A DNA stretch of 64,000 bases from the NCBI RefSeq assembly GCF_033954835.1, contig NZ_CP121471.1:5353121-5417120 (forward strand). Direction: 5' to 3'. The translations under genes and the position numbers were made by a program. The stretch is from Thiorhodovibrio frisius. Lineage in GTDB: Bacteria > Pseudomonadota > Gammaproteobacteria > Chromatiales > Chromatiaceae. The notes under the pieces are model-generated. The model had not been told where the DNA came from. It did no database searches and saw nothing but the letters and a program-made list of their open reading frames with translations. This document shows positions 57,336 through 64,000 of the stretch, one piece after another (position 1 is the stretch's first letter; each line of letters begins with the position of its first letter).

Positions 57336-58934
57336 ATGTCGCTTGCTATTCGCCGATTGGGCTTAAAATTTATCGGGCTGGACCGCTCGCGCGCTGGGCG
57401 CGGGTGGCTTCCGGTCATCAGCAGCTGGTTTGGCGCTTGCGCATTGCTCGGGTCGTCATCGGTGGTACTTGCGGACATTCCCGCAGCGCCCGTGATGACG
57501 CTTTATCAGTTCAACGGGGCACTGCGTATTCCTTATTACCAAATCGGCGCCTCAGGTCCTGGAGCCGTTGCCGGGTATCTCACCCAGGGCAGCTCGGTCA
57601 TCCCCTGTCTGGTGGTGCGCAACGGCAAGGCTCTGACTGATGCCAGTGGAACACCCTATGTTGGGTTCAAGATCGTGGTCGATTCGGCCAAGGCCGGGCC
57701 TGATGCGACTGCCAAATTCGAGCAGGCACTGGCGCGGCAGGCGTCGCTGCGAGTTGAGAATCACCATTGCGGAGCAGATGTTCGCCATGTGATGAACGTG
57801 CGTAAGCTCTATGCGCTAACGAAGGCGCCCTTTTTCGATCCTCCGCGCAGCGGTGCCAGGGCATCTGCGAGTCAAACCAAGAGCAATGGGGAGTCCGACC
57901 TCGAGGCTCTGGTCCGTGAGTTTCATAATTCCCAAGAGTGCGCTGGTGTCAATAATAGCCTGCTTGGCCGTCGCGAACGACTAGCCCGCGCCTGGGACGA
58001 TTTCATCGCCCACAAAAGCAGTAGCGCAGACAAGCAGGCACTCACCCGCGCAAAACATCTCGACTACAGCATGCGCACCGCCATTTACGAGGGCCACCTC
58101 GACCGCGGCTGTAACGCCTACGGCGCCTGCGAGCGCGATGTCGTGGTCCTGTCGATTCGCAATCGTGCGATCGGGCAATGCCTCAAGGGCCAAGGCTGTC
58201 GATTTCCTGGCGATTTTCAGGGCGTCGCTTCCGATCCCTCGCAGTACAACATTTGGGATGCATTTCTCACCCAGATTTCCGGACTGACCGCCTGCTATTT
58301 ACGCGATGATCTTGCCAACCGCGACTACTACCAGCGCATTCAGAGCATGCACCACCAGACAGTCGGCGATGCCGAGCGCATCCTTTACGGCGGCGATCAA
58401 CAGCTCACCCAAGTCTTTCCCGATACGCCAGCGGGAGATCTCACCGAGCTACGCCATTATTACCATCCACCGGCCATGCAAAAATGCTTCCCACAAAAAG
58501 ACCGCATTGAATACATGAGCGGCGCAGTCGCGGAAAACAACGGCCAATTCGCACTGATTGCCAACACCAGAATTGAAGTCGGCAAGCGGGTCGGCGGCGG
58601 TTACACCTTCAAGGAGTTTCGCTTTGACCACACGCCAGATGGCGATCAGTTGCACATTCTCGATAACTATCCCGGCTTTATCGTCGACGCCCGCAAAGTA
58701 AGTTTGAAATCCGGCCACAGCTGCACAGCCTACGGCGTATCGCCATCGTGCAGCTTTAGCAATATCAAGCGCTATCGGACAATCCCCAGCTGGCTTAGCG
58801 CAGGCAAACCACTGGCACTCAACTGCCGCATTCAGGATCGCGGGGAGAGCTGCAAGGCACCGCCAAGCGACAAACGCGTTCGTGTCGGCGGCGCCTGTGA
58901 CACCGAAATGATGCCAGTCACGCGGGTCCCTTAG
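57336..58934 (+). CDS. Exported protein of unknown function (532 aa)
   Basis: The start ATG (MSLAIRRLG) follows CTCGGAGTG; 12 upstream codons are probably not translated. A signal peptide is likely near 25-50 (LPVISSWFGACALLGSSSVV, then LADIPAAP). The mature protein is soluble, with about 14 cysteines in small clusters (REFHNSQECAGVNN, RGCNAYGACERD, IGQCLKGQGCRFPG, GHSCTAYGVSPSC), implying several disulfides. Other recognisable pieces are YYHPPAMQKCFPQKDRIEYM and YTFKEFRFDHTPDGDQLHIL. I know no named domain in it. It sits between rpoH and mobA on the same strand. A secreted enzyme or envelope protein is possible, but no catalytic motif is evident. Confidence 0.8.
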   Translation: MSLAIRRLGLKFIGLDRSRAGRGWLPVISSWFGACALLGSSSVVLADIPAAPVMTLYQFNGALRIPYYQIGASGPGAVAGYLTQGSSVIPCLVVRNGKALTDASGTPYVGFKIVVDSAKAGPDATAKFEQALARQASLRVENHHCGADVRHVMNVRKLYALTKAPFFDPPRSGARASASQTKSNGESDLEALVREFHNSQECAGVNNSLLGRRERLARAWDDFIAHKSSSADKQALTRAKHLDYSMRTAIYEGHLDRGCNAYGACERDVVVLSIRNRAIGQCLKGQGCRFPGDFQGVASDPSQYNIWDAFLTQISGLTACYLRDDLANRDYYQRIQSMHHQTVGDAERILYGGDQQLTQVFPDTPAGDLTELRHYYHPPAMQKCFPQKDRIEYMSGAVAENNGQFALIANTRIEVGKRVGGGYTFKEFRFDHTPDGDQLHILDNYPGFIVDARKVSLKSGHSCTAYGVSPSCSFSNIKRYRTIPSWLSAGKPLALNCRIQDRGESCKAPPSDKRVRVGGACDTEMMPVTRVP

Positions 58935-58951
58935 GCTGACGCAAGCCCGGA

Positions 58952-59581
58952 TTGATCCCAAAGTCCGACATCACCGCCTTGATCCTTGCTGGTGGGCGTG
59001 GCCGCCGCGTCCATGGCCAGGACAAGGGACTGATGCACTACCAGGGCCGCGCACTAATCGCCTGGGTGCTCGAACGTCTCGCACCCCAGGTGGGATTGGT
59101 TCTCATCAGTGCCAATCGCCACCTGGACCAATACCAGGCTTATGGTTGGCCCGTGATTACAGACACCCTTGCCGACTATCAAGGGCCCCTTGCCGGTCTC
59201 TGCCAAGGCCTTGAATACGCAAACACCCGCTGGATGATGACAGTGCCGTGCGACGGCCCGCTCCTCCCACTGGATTTGGCACAGAGACTTGCCGGCGCAC
59301 TTGAGCCTGAACGCGCATCGGTCGCGCTCGCCCATGATGGCAAACAAGCACAGTTCGCCCATGCCCTTATGGCACGCTCCCTGCTGGGAGATTTACGCAG
59401 CTACCTGGCCTCCGGAGAGCGTTCCCTAGGTGGCTGGCTGCGCCGCCATCGCCCGATCATGGCGGATTTCTCCGACATCCCGCTGGCCTTTAGCAACCTC
59501 AACCATTTAAAGGACTTCTGCGCACCGGCTGCTGTGGCTGAAGCAGCAGATGGATTCTCTGTCGGTAGTCATAAGCCCTAG
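58952..59581 (+). CDS. mobA: Molybdenum cofactor guanylyltransferase
   Basis: A 209-residue cytosolic enzyme that links GMP to molybdopterin to form the MGD cofactor used by DMSO-reductase-type enzymes. The nucleotide-binding start is LILAGGRGRRVHGQDKGLMH; the usual RMGG is RVHG here, and the GTP Lys is kept. Other marks are LVLISANRHLDQY, GPLAGLCQGLEYA and VPCDGPLLPLDLA (metal Asp). Initiation is assigned to TTG at 58952, as no ATG or GTG lies before the active-site loop. It converges with mnmE, leaving 2 nt. No other cofactor gene is here. Confidence 0.9.
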   Translation: MIPKSDITALILAGGRGRRVHGQDKGLMHYQGRALIAWVLERLAPQVGLVLISANRHLDQYQAYGWPVITDTLADYQGPLAGLCQGLEYANTRWMMTVPCDGPLLPLDLAQRLAGALEPERASVALAHDGKQAQFAHALMARSLLGDLRSYLASGERSLGGWLRRHRPIMADFSDIPLAFSNLNHLKDFCAPAAVAEAADGFSVGSHKP

Positions 59582-59583
59582 CA

Positions 59584-60984
59584 CTACTTACCGATGCAGA
59601 AGGTGGAAAAAATCTCTCCAAGCAAATCCTCGGAACTAAATTCCCCGGTTAATTCGCCCAGAGTCCGCTGAGCTTGGCGCAAATCCTCGGCCAAAATCTC
59701 GGAACCTTGTCCACTTGCAAGACTGCGTTGCGCCTGTCTCAGGTGCCCCTGCGTTTGTTGCAGGGCGACCAAATGCCGTCGCCGGGCAAGAAAAGCGCCT
59801 TCAACTCCAGACTGGAATCCCGCACACTCCTTTAAATGGGTCTTCAGATCATCCAACCCCTCGCCACTCTTTGCACAGATGCGAAGTTCCGATGAAGGCG
59901 CCAAAGCCCCCTTGAGTGCAAAACAACCGGGCGTCTCGCCAATCAGGTCAATTTTATTTCTGACCACCGTCACTGGCGAACTACCGGCCAACTCCTGCAA
60001 ATCCCCAGAGGTTGGTCGCTCCCCATCGGCAGCATCGTAAAGCCAGAGGACCAGATCGGAGGATGCGATTTGCTCCCGAGCACGGCGTATGCCTTCCTGT
60101 TCCACTAGATCCGTGCTATCGCGAATTCCTGCCGTGTCAACCAGATGCAGTGGCATGCCATCAAGATTCACCTCACTGCGTATCAGATCCCGCGTTGTTC
60201 CCGGTGTGGTGGTAACAATGGCCGTATCCCGTCCGACAAGCTGATTTAGCAGGCTCGATTTACCCGCATTAGGCGGGCCGGCAATGACCACTCTGAGTCC
60301 ATCGCGAATACGCTCGCCCTGGTGACAGAGCCCAAGAAGCTGATCGATATCCTGGCACAGTTGTTCAATGCCTTGAACCATTGCAGGGGCGGTTGTTGCT
60401 GGCTTGTCTCCCGCCACGGCATGGAGCTCGCTCGGGTCGATATCCTCATCGGAAAAATCGAGTTCAGCCTCGATCAAAACCCGTTGCCTGGTCAGCCGCG
60501 ACTGCAACCCGGCGACCTGCTCGCCGAGCGCCCCCTCCAATGTCTGCCTCGCCAGGCGCGCCTGGCGTTGGTTGGTGCTGGCAATGAGGTCGGCCACCGC
60601 CTCAGCCTGGGTCAAATCGAGCTTGGCGTTAAGAAAAGCGCGTTCAGTGAATTCCCCTGGCCTGGCGAGCCGGGCGCCTAGCTCTATTACGCGCGCGAGC
60701 AGGAGATCGAGTACCACGGGAGCGCCATGCGCTTGGAGTTCCAGCACCGCCTCTCCGGTATAGGAGGCAGGCGGTCGAAAAAATACCGCTATCCCTTGAT
60801 CGATAGTCTCCCCGCCTGCATCACGAAAGCTTGCCAGCATGGCCTGGCGCGGCGGCAGGGTTTTGCCAATCAGTGCTTCGGCGATCGATTCCACCCGCGC
60901 ACCGGATACGCGCACAACGCCGATACCACCACGGCCCGTTGCAGTGGCAACAGCCGCAATGGTATCAGGCTCGCTGGCATGCAT
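59584..60984 (-). CDS. mnmE: tRNA modification GTPase MnmE (TrmE)
   Basis: A 466-residue GTPase that, with MnmG, adds the carboxymethylaminomethyl group to U34 of certain tRNAs. The N-terminal folate domain starts IAAVATATGRGGIGVVRVSG. The G domain has G1 GPPNAGKSSLLNQ near 225, G2 GTTRD, G3 DTAGIR and G4 RNKIDL. The C-terminus is the invariant CIGK, whose Cys is needed for activity. Length matches the family. It is downstream of yidC in the rpmH-rnpA-yidD-yidC-mnmE order typical of oriC-proximal gammaproteobacterial DNA. Confidence 0.96.
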   Translation of the reverse strand: MHASEPDTIAAVATATGRGGIGVVRVSGARVESIAEALIGKTLPPRQAMLASFRDAGGETIDQGIAVFFRPPASYTGEAVLELQAHGAPVVLDLLLARVIELGARLARPGEFTERAFLNAKLDLTQAEAVADLIASTNQRQARLARQTLEGALGEQVAGLQSRLTRQRVLIEAELDFSDEDIDPSELHAVAGDKPATTAPAMVQGIEQLCQDIDQLLGLCHQGERIRDGLRVVIAGPPNAGKSSLLNQLVGRDTAIVTTTPGTTRDLIRSEVNLDGMPLHLVDTAGIRDSTDLVEQEGIRRAREQIASSDLVLWLYDAADGERPTSGDLQELAGSSPVTVVRNKIDLIGETPGCFALKGALAPSSELRICAKSGEGLDDLKTHLKECAGFQSGVEGAFLARRRHLVALQQTQGHLRQAQRSLASGQGSEILAEDLRQAQRTLGELTGEFSSEDLLGEIFSTFCIGK

Positions 60985-61035
60985 CGAATCAGAACAGCCG
61001 CAGAGCAGCCTCGATGCCGGTATTGAATCGGCCCA

Positions 61036-62730
61036 TCAGGCGCCCTTGCGGTGTTCCTGCTGTTCGATTTTTCGCGTGATGTACCACTGCTGTGCGATTG
61101 ACAACAGGTTATTCACCGTCCAATACAGCACCAAACCAGACGGGAAGAAGGAAAAGAACACAGTGAAGACCACTGGCAGGGACATCATGATCTTTTCCTG
61201 CATTGGGTCTGGTGGCGGCGGATTGAGCTTCTGCTGCACGAACATGGAAACACCCATGATCAACGGCAGAATATAGTAGGGGTCAGGCGAGGTCAGGTTG
61301 TCTAACCATAAAATAAAGGGCGCGTGGCGCAGCTCCACACTCTCAAGCAGAACCCAGTAGAGTGCAATAAAAACTGGAATCTGAACCAAAATAGGCAGGC
61401 AACCACCAAGTGGGTTGATTTTTTCTTTCTTGTACAACTCCATCATGGCCTGGTTTAGGCGTTCCTTGTCATCACCATAGCGATCCTTCAACGCCTTCAT
61501 GCGCGGGGTGAGCTTGCGCATGTGGGCCATGGATTTATAGCTGGTTTCAGAGAGTTTGTAGAAAGCCAGCTTGATCAGGATAGTGAGGATAATGATGGAC
61601 CAGCCCCAATTGCCAACTAACCTGTCAATCTGCGATAACAGCCAATGGATAGGCTCAGCCAGAATGGTCAACCAACCATAGTCGACAGCGAGCTGCAATC
61701 CCGGAGCAATCTTTTCCAGGCGGTCCGCCAGCTTGGGTCCGACAAAGAGTTCATCACTATAGGTATGACGCTCGCCGTCACCGAGCGCGATGGGACTTGA
61801 GTACTGACCAATAAGATAGCGCGGATCGGCGCTGTCTTTTTCAAGCACCAAGGTGTAAAAGGTCTGAGGCAAGCTCTCCGGCGGAATCCATGCCGCCATA
61901 AAATAATGTTGGATCATGGCAACCCAGCCACCGGTAATTTCCACATCCAGCGGCTGTTTCATCATCTCCTTGAAGTCTTCCTTTTTGTACTTGACTTCAG
62001 GCCCGTAATAAACTCCGCCAGTATAGGTGGCGACGAACTTCGGCTTATTAGGATCATTCAACTCGGTGCGCTTGAGGAGTTGATAGGCACGCAGGGTCAC
62101 CGGCTCGCCGGTGCCATTGACAATCTCTTGGGTGACCTCAACCAAATATTTTCCCCGTGTGAAATGATAGGTTTTGGTCACCTCAATGCCATTGGGACCC
62201 TCCCAGCGGAAGATCGCCTCTAGCTTATTTTCGTTAGAGTTGAGTTGGTAACTGCTGGCTTGCGGGGTATAAATCGCCTCTGGCGTTGGGAACTCAGACT
62301 CAGGCTTCCCAGAAATACCAGATTGCACAATAAACATATTGGGCGGCTGGGCCTTGAGAAGTTGAAATTTCTCCTCGGGGTTCTCGGCGGTAACGGAATA
62401 ATCAAGCAGCCACAGATTTTCGAGCGTGCCACCGCGTGGGGATATGTCCGCCCACAACACGTCGGTTTCCACCCTGACTGGTGTCAGGCGCGACGTCTTC
62501 GCATCGCTCGGAGACTGATCCGCAAAATCTGGCGCCGAAGGCAAGGCCGCCGCACTCTCCGGCAACGGAGGACTGACCACATCCGTACTGGGGGTCGAAG
62601 CTTGTTGTGCCGCACTAGTGGCGGTCGCTGCGCTCGGCACCGGGCTGCCATAGTCCTCAACCCAGGCAGAGTAGATCATGAAAAGCACGCCACCCAGCGC
62701 GAGAATCAATATCAAGCGGATGTTATCCAT
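61036..62730 (-). CDS. yidC: Membrane protein insertase YidC
   Basis: A 564-residue inner-membrane insertase. An N-terminal helix (LILILALGGVLFMIYSAW) precedes a periplasmic beta domain (about 85-330), followed by the conserved insertase core starting ILTILIKLAFYKLSETSYKS near 380. The cytosolic loop reads LKDRYGDDKERLNQAMMELY, then LGGCLPILVQIPVFIALYWV. It helps insert F0, SecY-dependent and small membrane proteins. ATG 62730 (MDNIRLILI) is the family start, though the frame is open for 57 more codons. It overlaps yidD by 8 nt. Confidence 0.96.
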   Translation of the reverse strand: MDNIRLILILALGGVLFMIYSAWVEDYGSPVPSAATATSAAQQASTPSTDVVSPPLPESAAALPSAPDFADQSPSDAKTSRLTPVRVETDVLWADISPRGGTLENLWLLDYSVTAENPEEKFQLLKAQPPNMFIVQSGISGKPESEFPTPEAIYTPQASSYQLNSNENKLEAIFRWEGPNGIEVTKTYHFTRGKYLVEVTQEIVNGTGEPVTLRAYQLLKRTELNDPNKPKFVATYTGGVYYGPEVKYKKEDFKEMMKQPLDVEITGGWVAMIQHYFMAAWIPPESLPQTFYTLVLEKDSADPRYLIGQYSSPIALGDGERHTYSDELFVGPKLADRLEKIAPGLQLAVDYGWLTILAEPIHWLLSQIDRLVGNWGWSIIILTILIKLAFYKLSETSYKSMAHMRKLTPRMKALKDRYGDDKERLNQAMMELYKKEKINPLGGCLPILVQIPVFIALYWVLLESVELRHAPFILWLDNLTSPDPYYILPLIMGVSMFVQQKLNPPPPDPMQEKIMMSLPVVFTVFFSFFPSGLVLYWTVNNLLSIAQQWYITRKIEQQEHRKGA

Positions 62731-62947
62731 TAGGGATATCTCGTTTTTTTTCGGGAACTGGGTCAAATCCGCTGGAGCCCCAGGGCTGACAGCGCAGGAT
62801 GCGCCAGAGGGCAAAACCAAGGCCCAAAACCGGACCATGGAGTGCCAGCGCCTGGCGCGCGTACTCCGAGCAAGTCGGGTGATAGCGGCAATGTGAGCCA
62901 ATCACCGGGCTGAGAAAAAGTTGGTAGGCGCGTATCAATGCGCGCAT
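62723..62947 (-). CDS. yidD: Membrane protein insertion efficiency factor YidD
   Basis: A 74-residue protein starting MRALIRAYQLFLSPVIGSHC. The family motif HCRYHPTCSEYARQALALHG has the three cysteines/histidines typical of YidD, and the end is WRILRCQPWGSSGFDPVP. It helps YidC-dependent insertion. The open frame runs 47 codons further upstream but overlaps rnpA, so the ATG at 62947 is used. It is placed exactly between rnpA and yidC, overlapping the latter. Confidence 0.93.
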   Translation of the reverse strand: MRALIRAYQLFLSPVIGSHCRYHPTCSEYARQALALHGPVLGLGFALWRILRCQPWGSSGFDPVPEKKRDIPNG

Positions 62948-62952
62948 TAGAC

Positions 62953-63354
62953 TCACAAGCGTGCGAGACGCGAGTCCTGGCAAAGTCTGTCCCAATGGTG
63001 CGCGAGAGACCGAAAGAGCACCGGGTTTTGGTTGCGAGCCGTCGGTGGCCTGGCGATTACCACAAAATCGATGCTGCTGTCTGTCCATTGGTGCCGTGCC
63101 AGGCGAAATGATTCGCGAATGATGCGCTTAATTCGGTTTCTGTCCACTGCTCGCGGTGCTGCTTTGCGCGAAATAGCCAGGCCTAATCGGCACGGCGAAA
63201 ACTCCGCCTGATCGGGCGACGCGGTATTCGCTCCAATCACTGTGAAAAGTGCGTCACTGGTGCGAATACCATTGCCAAAAACGCGACCGAATTGGGCGGA
63301 TTTTAGTAGCCGATGGCCTCTGGTAAATCTCTGCGAACGGTCGTCCAGCTGCAT
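62953..63354 (-). CDS. rnpA: Ribonuclease P protein component
   Basis: A 133-residue basic protein that assists the RNase P RNA in removing tRNA 5' leaders. The start (RFTRGHRLLKSAQFGRVF) and the signature RNRIKRIIRESFRLARHQ, with the RNR block near 72, are diagnostic. Slightly longer than E. coli RnpA (119), by a C-terminal tail. It follows rpmH by 123 nt and precedes yidD by 5 nt. rpmH and rnpA are usually one operon. Confidence 0.95.
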   Translation of the reverse strand: MQLDDRSQRFTRGHRLLKSAQFGRVFGNGIRTSDALFTVIGANTASPDQAEFSPCRLGLAISRKAAPRAVDRNRIKRIIRESFRLARHQWTDSSIDFVVIARPPTARNQNPVLFRSLAHHWDRLCQDSRLARL

Positions 63355-63477
63355 GGAGATGCCAACACTTAAAGCGCAAAACGAGGTGCCAGGTGCAGTT
63401 CCAGCTCGGAGCCAAAGGCTGGGGGCGGCGTTGCCTGTACCATGAGCGCTGGGTCCACAAGCCCAAAGCGGACAGTA

Positions 63478-63615
63478 TCAGCGAGGAATCAGATGCAGTC
63501 GGCCTTTGGCGCGCCGCGCCTTAAGAACCTTGCGGCCATTTCGAGTGGCGCGCCTAGCGCGAAACCCGTGGGTGCGCGCCCGTTTGAGGCGACTTGGGTT
63601 AAAAGTCTGTTTCAT
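63478..63615 (-). CDS. rpmH: 50S ribosomal protein L34
   Basis: A 45-residue basic protein, read directly from the minus strand: it starts [20 protein letters not shown] and ends [14 protein letters not shown]. This is nearly the textbook L34 sequence. CGGAG lies 9 nt before the ATG. It is the first gene of the rpmH-rnpA-yidD-yidC-mnmE set. In most gammaproteobacteria dnaA lies immediately upstream on the opposite strand. Confidence 0.95.
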   Translation of the reverse strand: MKQTFNPSRLKRARTHGFRARRATRNGRKVLKARRAKGRLHLIPR

Positions 63616-64000
63616 ACTGGGAAACTCCGAGACGATGGAAGCAGGATACGATCACGGGTAGACGCTTACTTTGGGCTTTTGCGTCGCAAAAAAAGCGCTC
63701 GAAAAAGACCGGGAAGCATAGTCTGGATGGGGCCTAACGTCAAGAGCCAAAGCCAAGCCGAAATTTTGCCTGGGCTGTGGATAAGTGACGGCTCAGGGGC
63801 TAGACTGTTGAGCTTACAGCCCGCAATAGCCTGGTCGGTAAGGCAGAGTGAGCGCCTTGACCGCGACCACTGTTGCACGTTTGAGAAGCGTAAAAAGTGT
63901 CGCGCGAAACTGCCTGTCCGCAGCCCCCTGGGGTCAAAATTCTCTGCCGCAGAAGGTTCTCACCGTTGATATCCGCGCCTGAATCCATCGGAGCATAACA
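63616..64000. other. Region upstream of rpmH, probable oriC/dnaA side
   Basis: 385 nt without a convincing gene. It should contain the rpmH promoter on the minus strand. It has a perfect DnaA box at 63776-63784, and the sequence upstream of rpmH is AT-richer near 63690-63710 (a run of A). In related genomes dnaA is divergent from rpmH and begins within a few hundred bases. No start of it is recognisable before the window ends. Confidence 0.6.
63776..63784 (-). promoter_or_regulatory. DnaA box
   Basis: tgtggataa, the exact complement of the consensus TTATCCACA, 161 nt upstream of rpmH. One box alone does not make an origin, but the place fits DnaA autoregulation or the edge of oriC. Confidence 0.6.

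Noticed and set aside
1..64000. CRISPR arrays, tRNA or rRNA genes, complete insertion sequences, prophage
   Set aside because: No regularly spaced repeats, no tRNA cloverleaf or CCA-ended candidates noticed on reading, no transposase or phage structural protein. A tRNA search tool was not available.

Overview
The window (about 62-63% GC by eye) reads as the chromosome of a gammaproteobacterium. The right end carries the oriC-proximal order rpmH-rnpA-yidD-yidC-mnmE, and rppH-ptsP, rpoH, glnE, prlC and a cytochrome c4 are all present. The mix of c-type cytochromes, copper-delivery proteins, ornithine-lipid genes and many c-di-GMP/HDOD proteins would suit a Chromatiales-like organism. That placement is inference; nothing here fixes genus or species.

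Layout. 1-5570 (mostly minus): the end of a cardiolipin synthase, an unknown small protein, an orphan tri-haem cytochrome, an AI-2E family permease and ptsP, with rppH upstream. 6449-10546 (plus): a compact lipid operon (HAD phosphatase, OlsB-like and OlsA-like acyltransferases, GT4 glycosyltransferase, PAP2 phosphatase). 10592-14681 (minus): a small secreted protein and a 1197-residue membrane protein I cannot name. 15018-20738 (plus): putP, glnE, ilvE and a zinc-finger protein. 20883-26932: a secreted protein and two GspE/PilB-type ATPases on either side of an HDOD gene.

About 26.9-36.1 kb is accessory DNA. It holds a dispersed inverted-arm repeat, a HipA remnant, a secreted methyltransferase gene whose reading frame is joined to the start of a DUF5615 toxin, its DUF433 antitoxin, an NYN-domain protein, a BrnT/BrnA toxin-antitoxin pair, a type IIG restriction-modification enzyme and a shortened nucleotidyltransferase. 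The block lies between two direct copies, about 97% identical over 207 nt, of an internal methyltransferase segment. This is the best sign of past rearrangement in the window.

36.1-44.8 kb returns to housekeeping: an EEP hydrolase, cytochrome c4, PCuAC, SCO, gamma carbonic anhydrase, a CNP1-like protein, oligopeptidase A, DUF2177 and a CbiX-like protein. 45.0-49.3 kb is an RND efflux pair. 49.3-55.6 kb is a signalling block (PAS-GGDEF-EAL, HDOD, hybrid histidine kinase). 56.4-64.0 kb holds rpoH, with two DnaA-box sequences upstream, an unknown secreted protein, mobA, and the mnmE-yidC-yidD-rnpA-rpmH cluster. rpmH is too short to appear in a long-ORF search and was found by direct translation. 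The last 385 nt contain a perfect DnaA box, so dnaA/oriC probably lies just beyond the right edge.

No tRNA, rRNA, CRISPR array, complete insertion sequence or prophage was seen. Short in-frame tandem repeats (12 bp, three loci) and one 15-bp intergenic tandem repeat recur and look genome-specific.
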